NCBI RefSeq assembly: GCF_026239675.1 | Contig: NZ_JAPIVQ010000005.1 | Location: 496,001 to 560,000 of the forward strand | Reading direction: 5' to 3' | Origin: Pedobacter sp. PLR | GTDB taxonomy: Bacteria; Bacteroidota; Bacteroidia; Sphingobacteriales; Sphingobacteriaceae | Length of the DNA: 64,000 bases | Shown: in pieces, positions 8,621 to 17,416 of the stretch | Layout: each line of letters begins with the position of its first letter | Numbering within the stretch: the first letter of the stretch is position 1 | The notes under the pieces: generated by a model | Told to the model about the DNA's origin: nothing | What the model saw: the letters and a program-made list of their open reading frames with translations, nothing else | The model's database searches: none | Position numbers and translations under genes: made by a program

Positions 8621-11600
8621 ATGAAAAAAAGAATTACACTATTCATGGTGTTCTTTCTAACCAGCTATGTATTGGCCTATGCACAGGACCTTACCGTAAA
8701 AGGAGTAGTAAAGGACACACAAGGATCACCAATGCCGGGGGTATCCGTAAAACTTAAAAATTCAAAAACCGGCTCCTCTACAGATGGCAATGGTAGGTAT
8801 GCCATTGCGGTTTCCGGAAAAGCCGTTCTGCTCTTTTCAGCGATTGGCTATACCAGCCTTGAAGTTCCGGTAAACAATCGTAGTGAGCTGAATGTATCCC
8901 TTCAGGAAGAAGCTCAGGGCTTATCTGAAGTGGTGGTCATCGGATATGGAACAGCGACCAGAAAAGATGCTACAGGGGCAATTTCGAGCATCAAAGCTAC
9001 TCAGCTGGAAAATGAAAACCCCCAAAGTGTGGCCGATATTCTAAAAGGCAATATTGCCGGCCTCTCCGTAGGCTTAAATACAAGTGCTAAAGGTGGTGGC
9101 GACTTACTCGTACGTGGAAAATCAACATTAACAGCAGGGAGTTCCCCATTGATCGTATTGGATGGTGTGATCTATAACGGTCAGCTTTCCGATATTAATC
9201 CCAATGACATTGAGACGGTGGATGTATTGAAAGATGCAAGTTCACTGGCCGTTTATGGTGCAAAAGCAGCGACTGGTGTGGTCGCAATTACCACAAAAAA
9301 GGGTCGGGGAGATCAACCTACAATTATCTTTAACACCAATGTTGGCCTGGTTAATCTTGCTCAGAATATGCGTCCCTATACCGGAGATGCTTTCCTGAAT
9401 TGGAGAGGGGATGTGATGCGTAGTGGAGGTGCTACGGCGCCTTATTTGTACAACGATCCAAGAAACCTTCCTGCGGGCGTGACAGTCGGGCAATGGCTGA
9501 ATCTTAAACCAACAGATCCTGTTCCTACAGATCTTGTGGGCGTATGGTTGGGCAGACTAGGGCTGGTAGCCAATGAAAAAGAAAACTACATGGCTGGTAA
9601 AACGGTCGATTGGTATGATGAGATTTTCAGAACAGGATTGCGCCAGGACCATACCTTAAGCATGAGCGGGAAAAAAGATGAAATCAGTTATTACATGTCT
9701 CTGGGTTACCAGAAAAATGAGAATCTGATCAAAGGTGGCGCATTCAGTACGGTTAGAGCGCGTATTAACCTTGAGGGCCAGGCAGCTAAATTTATGACCA
9801 TCGGACTTAATGCTCAATATGCAGACCGTGATGAAAGTGCGATTGAAGCTGATTGGAATCAATTGATCAACCTTTCCCCTTATGGCGATATGTACAATCC
9901 AGATGGAACTTTAAGACGGATCCCAACAGACGACAATGGCTTGAACGCCAGAAATCCTTTTCTGAATATGACCTATAACAGTAGGATGAATAGACAAAAC
10001 ACCTTGTTTGCAAGTCTATACACCAGGGTTAAACTGCCTTTTGGAATTACCTATCAGTTGAATTTTAGCCCGGGTATCGATATGTACCGGACATTTGATC
10101 ACGCTTCTTCAAAAAATCCAAATGTAACCACCCCCGGAGGTTCTGTGACCAGAGCAAATGAAACCCGTTACAACTGGCAAATCGATCATTTGTTAAAATG
10201 GAGTAAGACGATTGCAGATATCCATAGTTTTGATGTAACCCTATTGGCAAATGCGGAAAAGTATCAAACCTGGTGGACACAGGCTGGAAATGAAGGTTTT
10301 GTTCCCAGCGATGTTTTAGGATACCATAACCTTTCTACCGGTATCAAACCTGTTGTGAATGCAGAAGATAAGGTTTTTACGGGGGATGCTTTAATGGCCA
10401 GGTTAAATTATAGCCTGATGCAAAGATATAACCTGACACTTTCTGTGCGCAGAGACGGATATTCTGTGTTTGGTGTCAATTACAAAAGAGCGACTTTCCC
10501 TGCTGCAGCTTTTGCCTGGGTGTTTACAGAAGAGTCTTTTCTGAAGTCTCTGACCTGGTTAGACTTTGGTAAACTGCGTGTTTCTTATGGGATCAATGGA
10601 AACAGGGACCTGAGAAATCCGGATAACAATACGGTTGATCCGTATGCCGCTCTGGCCATTTTGGGTAGCGATAAATATCAAACCGTAGATGGTAGTGGTA
10701 CTGCATCAACGGTGAATACGCTGGCAATTACCTCCAAAATGCAGAATGCAAATTTGCAATGGGAGCAGACAAAGTCATTTAATGTCGGATTGGACTTCTC
10801 TGTTTTAAAGGACAGAATTACTGGTGCCGTAGATTTCTATGATAAAAAAACGAATCACTTACTCGTGAAACAAACCCTTCCAAATGTGACTGGCTACGCT
10901 TATGTGTACTCCAATATTGCTGAAATCAGTAATAAAGGAATGGACTTTAGCTTAAACACAAAGAACATCACCGATGGGAAAATCAAATGGAATACCAATT
11001 TCAATTTCTCTTTTTCAAGGAACAAAATTGTCAGTCTGGCTTTACCAGCTGATGATCCCGGAAATGGTTGGTTTATCGGAAAAGATATCGATGTGATCTG
11101 GGATTATAAGGTCCTTGGGGTATGGCAGGAAAACGAAATGGCAGAGGCTGCTAAATATACAAAAGGAGCGATTAAACCAGGAGATTTCAAACTAGAGGAT
11201 GTGAACGGAGATTTTGCGTATAGTGATGCCGATAAACAGTTTTTAGGCTACAGAACCCCTCGCTTTATCTTTGCCCTTAGAAATGAGTTTAACATTTTTA
11301 AGAACTTTGATTTCTCTTTCCAGTTATTGTCTAACTGGGGCCAGAAAAAAGAATATAACTCTGCAAAGAACCAGCCGGGAAGCGTTGGTTTTGCCCGCCA
11401 GAATTCTTATGAACTTCCTTACTGGACGGCAGAAAATCCAATCAATGACTATGCAAGGCTAAGCTCAGGTACCAGCGGAACCAGTTTTAATGTTTTTCGT
11501 GACAACTCCTTTATCCGTTTAAATTCAATTGCCCTTGCCTATACGATTCCTCAAAACCTGATCAGTAAGCTTCGTATTAAAAATGCAAGGATATATGCCA

Positions 11601-11707
11601 ATGTAAACAATGCGGCGGTGTATACTCGCGACTGGAATTACTGGGATCCTGAGAATAATGGCCCGACACCAAGATATTACACCCTGGGTTTAAATGTTTC
11701 CTTATAA
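8621..11707 (+). CDS. SusC/RagA-family TonB-linked outer-membrane transporter
   Basis: Outer-membrane TonB-dependent channel that imports glycans held by its SusD partner. It has a signal peptide (1-21), a carboxypeptidase-regulatory-like beta domain (about 24-95, VKGVVKDTQGSPMPGV), a TonB-box-like VVVIGYG segment (about 105), a plug domain with LDGVIYNGQLSDINPNDIE and the VLKDASSLAVYGAKAATGVV signature, and a C-terminal beta barrel ending LGLNVSL. It has no STN domain, unlike the second SusC of the window, so sigma/anti-sigma signalling through it is not expected. The SusD gene follows after 12 bases. Confidence 0.95.
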   Translation: MKKRITLFMVFFLTSYVLAYAQDLTVKGVVKDTQGSPMPGVSVKLKNSKTGSSTDGNGRYAIAVSGKAVLLFSAIGYTSLEVPVNNRSELNVSLQEEAQGLSEVVVIGYGTATRKDATGAISSIKATQLENENPQSVADILKGNIAGLSVGLNTSAKGGGDLLVRGKSTLTAGSSPLIVLDGVIYNGQLSDINPNDIETVDVLKDASSLAVYGAKAATGVVAITTKKGRGDQPTIIFNTNVGLVNLAQNMRPYTGDAFLNWRGDVMRSGGATAPYLYNDPRNLPAGVTVGQWLNLKPTDPVPTDLVGVWLGRLGLVANEKENYMAGKTVDWYDEIFRTGLRQDHTLSMSGKKDEISYYMSLGYQKNENLIKGGAFSTVRARINLEGQAAKFMTIGLNAQYADRDESAIEADWNQLINLSPYGDMYNPDGTLRRIPTDDNGLNARNPFLNMTYNSRMNRQNTLFASLYTRVKLPFGITYQLNFSPGIDMYRTFDHASSKNPNVTTPGGSVTRANETRYNWQIDHLLKWSKTIADIHSFDVTLLANAEKYQTWWTQAGNEGFVPSDVLGYHNLSTGIKPVVNAEDKVFTGDALMARLNYSLMQRYNLTLSVRRDGYSVFGVNYKRATFPAAAFAWVFTEESFLKSLTWLDFGKLRVSYGINGNRDLRNPDNNTVDPYAALAILGSDKYQTVDGSGTASTVNTLAITSKMQNANLQWEQTKSFNVGLDFSVLKDRITGAVDFYDKKTNHLLVKQTLPNVTGYAYVYSNIAEISNKGMDFSLNTKNITDGKIKWNTNFNFSFSRNKIVSLALPADDPGNGWFIGKDIDVIWDYKVLGVWQENEMAEAAKYTKGAIKPGDFKLEDVNGDFAYSDADKQFLGYRTPRFIFALRNEFNIFKNFDFSFQLLSNWGQKKEYNSAKNQPGSVGFARQNSYELPYWTAENPINDYARLSSGTSGTSFNVFRDNSFIRLNSIALAYTIPQNLISKLRIKNARIYANVNNAAVYTRDWNYWDPENNGPTPRYYTLGLNVSL

Positions 11708-11719
11708 GATTTTAGCGAC

Positions 11720-13594
11720 ATGAAAAAAATAAATAAAGCACTAGTCCTGTTATGTACTGCCGCATTACTGGTAGCAGATACAGGATGTAAAAAAAACTAC
11801 CTGGATGCCAATCAACTGTCCAGCTATTCGCCGGAAAACCTGGATAATCCTAATGCCATGCGAGCTGCCCTAAATGGGGTAGCACTCCTCCTGAGGAGAG
11901 AGTACTTTGGTGATTCTGCCCCAATGTTAACAGAATCGCTGTTCTCTGATGTCGCAGTAGATGGGACTACCGACAAAAGTACACCTGCCCAGGATTTGGT
12001 AACCCGCATCACACCGGATGCAAATCTGAATAGTGATGATTTTAACAAAGTTGGTTGGTATTGGGACAATTCGTTTGTCGCCATCAGACAGGCAAATACG
12101 ATTATCACCCGTATTGATGTTCCGAAATATGCTTCTGAAGCAGAAAAGAATGCCATTTTAGGCTCTGCCTATTTCTATCGCGCTTATTACTATTACAGAC
12201 TCGTACACCAGTTTGGCGATGTACCTTTGTTATTGAATGACCTTGATGCCCCACGTTCCGATTTCTATTCTACCAAAAGAGAAGTGATTCTGGCGAGAAT
12301 GAAAACTGATCTTGAGTTTGCACAAACCTGGGTAACGGATAATGTGAACAAAGGAGAAGTGACCAAAGGTGCGGTCAGCCATTTGCTGACAAAAGTTAAT
12401 CTGGCTTTAGGTAAATTTGATGAAGCAATTCTTTCTGCAACCAATGTAATTGGCGGAGGAAAATATGGAATGATGACCAGCAGATTCGGCAGTACCGCTT
12501 CCGATGCAACGAAAAATGTGGTGTGGGATTTACACAGAATGGATAATAAGGCCATTTCAACAAATAAAGAGGCTTTGTTTTTGGTGATTGACAGAGAAGC
12601 ATTCCAGGGCTTTACGCCAAATGGATCGCAGCTGATGCGTAATACAGTGCCAGCCTGGCATTTCGCAAACCTGCGCTCCCCGTCGGGATCCGGAATACAA
12701 GCCATCACGGATGCGGTAACCGCTGAGATTCCATTAACGAAGATGTATGGTCGTGGAATTGGAAGGTACCGCGGCACCCCATATAGTACAAAATACATCT
12801 GGACAGACCAGACCGATTACAGGCATGCCAAGGGGATGTGGATGGACATGACCGATCTGGTATACAATAATCCGGCACTGAAAACTTCAAAAAATCAAGT
12901 CGACAAAGATCTATATGGAAAACCTATACAACAATATACTCCGGCGAATATCGCTACCGTTTTTCAGAATGGGGCATTAGATACCATCCGTCATTGGTTT
13001 GGCTGGCCACATTACAAGGTGTTCATCAACTCCACAAATACGCTGGCAAATGATCCATACTGGTCGCCACCACGCGGTACAAATACAGATTGGTATGTGT
13101 TTCGCTTAGCGGAGACTTATTTGTTAAGAGCGGAAGCTTATTACTGGAAGGGCGATCTTGGTTCAGCAATGAGTGATATCAACGTGGTGAGGGCCAGGGC
13201 AAATGCGGCCTTACTCACCGATATCAGTAAAATCAATATTGGTACTATCCTGGACGAGCGAGCCAGGGAATTGTTCTGGGAGGAGCCCAGAAAGACAGAG
13301 CTGACCAGGATGGCCTATATTTTTGCCCTGACCGGCAAAATGGCCTATAATGGAAAGACCTATACTTTGAACGCTTTTTCTGATCAGAATTTCTTCTATG
13401 ACCGCATTATAGAGAAAAATGATTTCTATAAAAATAATGTAAGAACGATTCAAGGCGTAAATTATAGAATTGCCCCGTATCATGTCTTATGGCCGGTTCC
13501 TGCCACTGCGCAAAGATTTAATACTGAAGGACACATCAACCAGAATAAAGGGTATAGCGGATATGAATCCAATGTGCCTGCACTTGATAAATAA
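11720..13594 (+). CDS. SusD/RagB-family glycan-binding outer-membrane lipoprotein
   Basis: Surface lipoprotein that caps the SusC channel and binds glycan. The lipobox ADTGC places the lipidated Cys at residue 23. The N-terminal SusD-like helical region contains AILGSAYFYRAYYYYRLVHQFGDVPLL, a hallmark of the family, and the C-terminal region has the usual RLAETYLLRAEAYYWKGD and ILDERARELFWEEPRK motifs. At 624 residues it is somewhat longer than typical. It is translated immediately after the SusC gene and is followed by a terminator before the GH2 gene. Confidence 0.95.
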   Translation: MKKINKALVLLCTAALLVADTGCKKNYLDANQLSSYSPENLDNPNAMRAALNGVALLLRREYFGDSAPMLTESLFSDVAVDGTTDKSTPAQDLVTRITPDANLNSDDFNKVGWYWDNSFVAIRQANTIITRIDVPKYASEAEKNAILGSAYFYRAYYYYRLVHQFGDVPLLLNDLDAPRSDFYSTKREVILARMKTDLEFAQTWVTDNVNKGEVTKGAVSHLLTKVNLALGKFDEAILSATNVIGGGKYGMMTSRFGSTASDATKNVVWDLHRMDNKAISTNKEALFLVIDREAFQGFTPNGSQLMRNTVPAWHFANLRSPSGSGIQAITDAVTAEIPLTKMYGRGIGRYRGTPYSTKYIWTDQTDYRHAKGMWMDMTDLVYNNPALKTSKNQVDKDLYGKPIQQYTPANIATVFQNGALDTIRHWFGWPHYKVFINSTNTLANDPYWSPPRGTNTDWYVFRLAETYLLRAEAYYWKGDLGSAMSDINVVRARANAALLTDISKINIGTILDERARELFWEEPRKTELTRMAYIFALTGKMAYNGKTYTLNAFSDQNFFYDRIIEKNDFYKNNVRTIQGVNYRIAPYHVLWPVPATAQRFNTEGHINQNKGYSGYESNVPALDK

Positions 13595-13602
13595 ATTTTG
13601 AC

Positions 13603-13637
13603 AGGACCAGGCGTAGTTTTCGCCTGGTCCTTATTTT
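13603..13637 (+). terminator. intrinsic terminator between SusD and GH2 genes
   Basis: A perfect 11-bp stem (AGGACCAGGCG at 13603-13613, CGCCTGGTCCT at 13621-13631), 7-base loop, then TATTTT. It lies between two genes of the same locus, so it may give partial termination and higher SusCD than hydrolase expression (inference). Confidence 0.8.
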
Positions 13638-13665
13638 AACCGTTTTTTTCTACGAAATACTGCCT

Positions 13666-16332
13666 ATGACTTGTTTTAAGCATTTATGCCTGTTCTTATT
13701 GTTGTTTTTTTTTGCCGGTGCTTCTTTTTCGAAAAGTATAAATAGTAATCCCGGTCGTCAGTATATTGGTTTGAATGACCAGTGGTCCTTCAGTAAGGAT
13801 GAACAGATCCGGGAGGATGTTAACTTGCCACATACCTGGAATGCAAAGGATGTCATGGATGATGCTCCCGGTTATTATCGCGGAACAGGCTGGTATAAAA
13901 GGACTTTGAAAACCAGTCCGGCAATGAAAGGTAAAATGCTTTTCCTTTGTTTTGATGGGGTAAATCAGGAAGCCGAGGTCTATGTGAATGGACAGCTGGC
14001 TGGCAAACATGCGGGTGGATATACGCGGTTTATTATTCCTGTAACCAAATTTTTGAAGTTTAACAGCGACTTTAAAAATGAAGTGATGGTCAAAGTTTCT
14101 AATCGTTATCAGGAAGATATTGCCCCTTTAACAGCAGATTTCACTTTTTTTGGCGGGATTTATAGAAAAGTAGGCTTGTTAATTACGGATCCTGTTCATT
14201 TTTATAATGGAGATCATGGAGCAGACGGGATTTACATCAGCACACCTCAGGTATCCGCAGAAAGTGCTCAGGTAGCCCTAAAGTATGTTTTGGAAAACGC
14301 GGCTGGCCAAAGCCGTAAAGTCCGGTTGAATACTGCCCTTTATAACAAGGAGGGGAGACAGGTGGTCAGGCGATCCATCGTTGTCACCTTAAAAGGAGGG
14401 GAAAAGAAAACCATTCTGATGGATTTACCAAAGGTAGATAAACCAGAATTATGGTCCCCGGATTCGCCTGTTTTATATCGGGTAGTTTCCAGTATCCTGG
14501 ATGCCGGAGGTTCAAATACCCTCGATGAGCTGACGCATTCTATTGGCTTTAGGTGGTTTAAATTTGATGCAGAAAAGGGTTTTTTCTTAAACGGGGCACC
14601 ACTTAAGCTCATGGGCGCCAGTCGTCACCAGGATTATGAAGGATTGGGGAATGCGGTTCCGGATGCTTTACAAATCAGAGATGTAGAGTTGCTGAAAGAA
14701 ATGGGTGGTAATTTTCTAAGGGTCGCCCATTACCCGCAAGACCCGGTCATTCTGGAAACCTGCGATCGGCTGGGGATTCTGGCATCCGTAGAAATTCCTA
14801 TCGTCAACGGAATCACGGAAAGTCTTGCCTTCAGCGAGAATTGCAGGAATATGCAGGTAGAGATGATCCGTCAAAATTATAATCACCCCAGCGTGGTTAT
14901 GTGGGCTTATATGAACGAGGTTTTGCTGCGGCCAAAGTTTGGGAATGATAAACCCAGACAGGAACTGTATTTTAAACATGTTTTTGAGCTTGCACAAAGC
15001 CTGGAAGAACTGACCCGTAAAGAGGATAATTCCAGATATACGATGATGGCATTACATGGAGATTTCGACCGTTATCATAAAGTGGGGCTGACAAAAATTC
15101 CTATGGTTATTGGTTGGAACCTGTATCAGGGTTGGTATGGTGGATCATTAGCTGATTTTGGTCGCTTTCTGGACAAGCACCACCGGGAATTGCCGGATAA
15201 GCCATTGTTGATTACAGAATTTGGTGCCGATGCAGACCCGAGGATCAGGTCATTTAAACCGATTCGCTTTGATAAAAGTGTAGAGTACGCGATTAAATTT
15301 AGTCAGGTGTATTTAAATGAGATGTTAAGCCGTCCATTTGTAAGCGGTGGCATGGTCTGGAACCTGGCTGATTTTAATTCCGAAACCAGGGAAGAGACGA
15401 TGCCGCACATCAATAATAAGGGCTTATTAACACTGGGTCGCCAGCCCAAAGATACTTATTACCTGTATCAGGCTTATTTGCTAAAACAGCCATTCATTAA
15501 AATTGCCTCAAAAAACTGGACAGCAAGAACAGGTATCGCTGATTCCTCAAAATCCTTCAGTACTCAACCGGTTCAGGTGGCTACAAATTTAAAGTCGCTG
15601 GAGTTGTTTTTAAATGGAAAGAGTCTGGGAATTAAGGAAAGCACAGACCGTATTTGCACCTGGGATGTGCCTTTTTCAGCGGGTAAGCATCAGTTAAAAG
15701 CTGTTGCTGCTCAACATCCTGAGCTTAGTGATCTGGCGGATATTGAATTTACGTTGATGCCTTACCTTTTTACAGAAAAGACCTTCAGTACTTTAAATGT
15801 TTTATTGGGTTCGGAACGATATTTCATAGATGAAAAGAACCATGTCTTATGGACACCCGATCAGCCCTATCGTAAAGGAGCCTGGGGATACATTGGAGGG
15901 ACAGCCTTTCGGGGAGGCAACAACCGCATGACTTATGGTTCTGATAAAAATATTACCGGTACTGACTCAGATCCTGTTTATCAGACGCAGCAGGTAGGAA
16001 TAGCTGCCTATAAAATGGATGTTCCTGATGGATTCTATGAGCTAAGTCTTTACTTCTCAGAACTGCAGGGGGGCGCAGAGAAAGAAGCACTGGCTTATAA
16101 TCTCGATGATGCTCAACAAAAGGAAATTTCGGATCAACGTGTTTTTAACCTGAATGTTAATGGTCATGAATTTCTTAAAGACTTTAATATTTCTGAAGAA
16201 TATGGCTATACCAGGGCTGCCCAAAAGTTGATCAGAATTCAGGTTGCCAATGGAAAAGGAATTGTGCTGGACTTTAATCCCATTAAGGGTAAGCCGGTGC
16301 TGAATGCCTTGTCATTAAGGAAGCTGAACTAA
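13666..16332 (+). CDS. glycoside hydrolase family 2 with C-terminal malectin domain
   Basis: Secreted beta-glycosidase of the SusCD locus. Order: signal peptide (1-23), GH2 sugar-binding domain (about 33-175), Ig-like domain (180-295), TIM barrel (298-610), Ig/DUF4982-like domain (about 620-695), then a malectin carbohydrate-binding domain (about 700-886; GAWGYIGGTAF, YELSLYFSEL, RVFNLNVNG). The acid/base is probably Glu418 in MWAYMNEVL and the nucleophile Glu518 in LLITEFGAD. A malectin domain at the end of a GH2 suggests binding of a glucose- or galactose-containing chain. It sits 71 bases after SusD and is followed by a gap without a clear terminator. Confidence 0.92.
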   Translation: MTCFKHLCLFLLLFFFAGASFSKSINSNPGRQYIGLNDQWSFSKDEQIREDVNLPHTWNAKDVMDDAPGYYRGTGWYKRTLKTSPAMKGKMLFLCFDGVNQEAEVYVNGQLAGKHAGGYTRFIIPVTKFLKFNSDFKNEVMVKVSNRYQEDIAPLTADFTFFGGIYRKVGLLITDPVHFYNGDHGADGIYISTPQVSAESAQVALKYVLENAAGQSRKVRLNTALYNKEGRQVVRRSIVVTLKGGEKKTILMDLPKVDKPELWSPDSPVLYRVVSSILDAGGSNTLDELTHSIGFRWFKFDAEKGFFLNGAPLKLMGASRHQDYEGLGNAVPDALQIRDVELLKEMGGNFLRVAHYPQDPVILETCDRLGILASVEIPIVNGITESLAFSENCRNMQVEMIRQNYNHPSVVMWAYMNEVLLRPKFGNDKPRQELYFKHVFELAQSLEELTRKEDNSRYTMMALHGDFDRYHKVGLTKIPMVIGWNLYQGWYGGSLADFGRFLDKHHRELPDKPLLITEFGADADPRIRSFKPIRFDKSVEYAIKFSQVYLNEMLSRPFVSGGMVWNLADFNSETREETMPHINNKGLLTLGRQPKDTYYLYQAYLLKQPFIKIASKNWTARTGIADSSKSFSTQPVQVATNLKSLELFLNGKSLGIKESTDRICTWDVPFSAGKHQLKAVAAQHPELSDLADIEFTLMPYLFTEKTFSTLNVLLGSERYFIDEKNHVLWTPDQPYRKGAWGYIGGTAFRGGNNRMTYGSDKNITGTDSDPVYQTQQVGIAAYKMDVPDGFYELSLYFSELQGGAEKEALAYNLDDAQQKEISDQRVFNLNVNGHEFLKDFNISEEYGYTRAAQKLIRIQVANGKGIVLDFNPIKGKPVLNALSLRKLN

Positions 16333-16562
16333 AAATCCGAAGGGAAGCTGATAACCAGTGCCAGGAAGCAGTAAGAATGATGGGGCTTTAGGAAGAATGT
16401 ATATCAGGTTATTGCCGTTAAGTTTATTTTTTATATTGTAATTTTAATATTATCATTAATAATACATATATTGATGAAAAATAGGAATAAATAGACGATA
16501 ATATTTTAATTATTGTTTTTATTGACAATTACTGATTTTAAAAAAGATACGACTTTTAAAAC

Positions 16563-16892
16563 ATGAAACATTCATTCCGAGTTATCTACGAGACCATTGG
16601 CAAGAATTTAAGAATTATCCGGTTAACATTGGGTTATACTCAGGATGCTTTAGCACAAAGATGTAGTGTTAATTCTGCTAAAATTAGTAAAATAGAAAAT
16701 GCGCGGTGTGATTATATGCTTTCCACCTTACTGACCATTTGTAGCGTCCTTAAATGTGATGTGGAATATCTGGTAGGGGAAGAGATCCAGGAGGCGAATG
16801 TGATTAACGGGATGCTGGTGATTGTGAAAAAGAAAGTTAAGGAAGATGGAGTGTTGTTGATTGTAAAAAAAGATATGAGTTACGGGGGATAG
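16563..16892 (+). CDS. XRE-family helix-turn-helix regulator
   Basis: A 109-residue DNA-binding protein. Residues 9-70 form an HTH_3 domain (IGKNLRIIRLTLGYTQDALA, then VNSAKISKIENARCDYMLSTL, ending DVEYLVG). The C-terminal 35 residues are two short Val/Ile-Lys strands and may form a dimer sheet. The AT-rich gap upstream (16400-16562) has several TATTAT/ATAATA inverted elements that could be its own operator. The target is unknown; proximity to the GH2 and rhamnosidase genes is the only hint. A terminator follows. Confidence 0.88.
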   Translation: MKHSFRVIYETIGKNLRIIRLTLGYTQDALAQRCSVNSAKISKIENARCDYMLSTLLTICSVLKCDVEYLVGEEIQEANVINGMLVIVKKKVKEDGVLLIVKKDMSYGG

Positions 16893-16903
16893 TGTTTATG
16901 TTT

Positions 16904-16941
16904 AAAAACCCGGTCGCCTAAATAGCTGACCGGGTTTTTTG
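16904..16941. terminator. intrinsic terminator after the XRE gene
   Basis: A perfect 12-bp stem AAAAACCCGGTC (16904-16915) / GACCGGGTTTTT (16928-16939) with a 12-base loop. It is A-rich on one side and T-rich on the other, so it can serve both this gene and the minus-strand gene that ends at 16994. Confidence 0.88.
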
Positions 16942-16993
16942 TACCTCATCGTAGTGGTATATCGTATATTTTGCAGGTAGATTTAAACCTTGA

Positions 16994-17314
16994 TTAATGT
17001 TCATTAAAACGTTTCTCACAATCCTTGATAAACTTCTTTCCAAATTTCTGTAGAATCAATTTCAGGTTCACCTGTCGCCCGGTAGAGGAACAGAAATAGT
17101 AATATGCCAGTGTAGCATCATCAAATTCACCCTTATGACCCGGAGGTAAGGGATGATCACAATAGTTGACAAACAAGTCTGTAAAAGAATCTTCTAATCT
17201 ATTGTCGGGATTTAAAGTGAGGTAACCTCTGGAATCTCTATAGTTCATAGCAGCATTCAATTCAGTGATGAATTGATCGTATTTATGAGAAAAATCAAAA
17301 TCTGTTTGGTTCAT
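16994..17314 (-). CDS. conserved-looking hypothetical protein
   Basis: A 106-residue soluble protein of unknown function. It is acidic and aromatic in its first two thirds (HKYDQFITELNAAMNYRD, FDDATLAYYYFCSS) and basic at the C-terminus (QKFGKKFIKDCEKRFNEH), with predicted helices throughout. No signal peptide or membrane segment. It lies about 100 bases after the start side of the rhamnosidase gene's 3' end, on the same strand, and may be a separate unit. Confidence 0.65.
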   Translation of the reverse strand: MNQTDFDFSHKYDQFITELNAAMNYRDSRGYLTLNPDNRLEDSFTDLFVNYCDHPLPPGHKGEFDDATLAYYYFCSSTGRQVNLKLILQKFGKKFIKDCEKRFNEH

Positions 17315-17416
17315 GTTTCGATGGTTTAAATTTCCGTTGTTTCCCTAAGTTGCTGATTTATTGGTGTGTTTAGCTAAGGAATCACAATACAATATACTGA
17401 GATTATTTTATGATGC

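Noticed and set aside
12265..12798. A 177-residue minus-strand frame inside the SusD gene.
   Set aside because: It is antisense to a well-conserved SusD gene and has no domain or signal; a shadow of its codon pattern.
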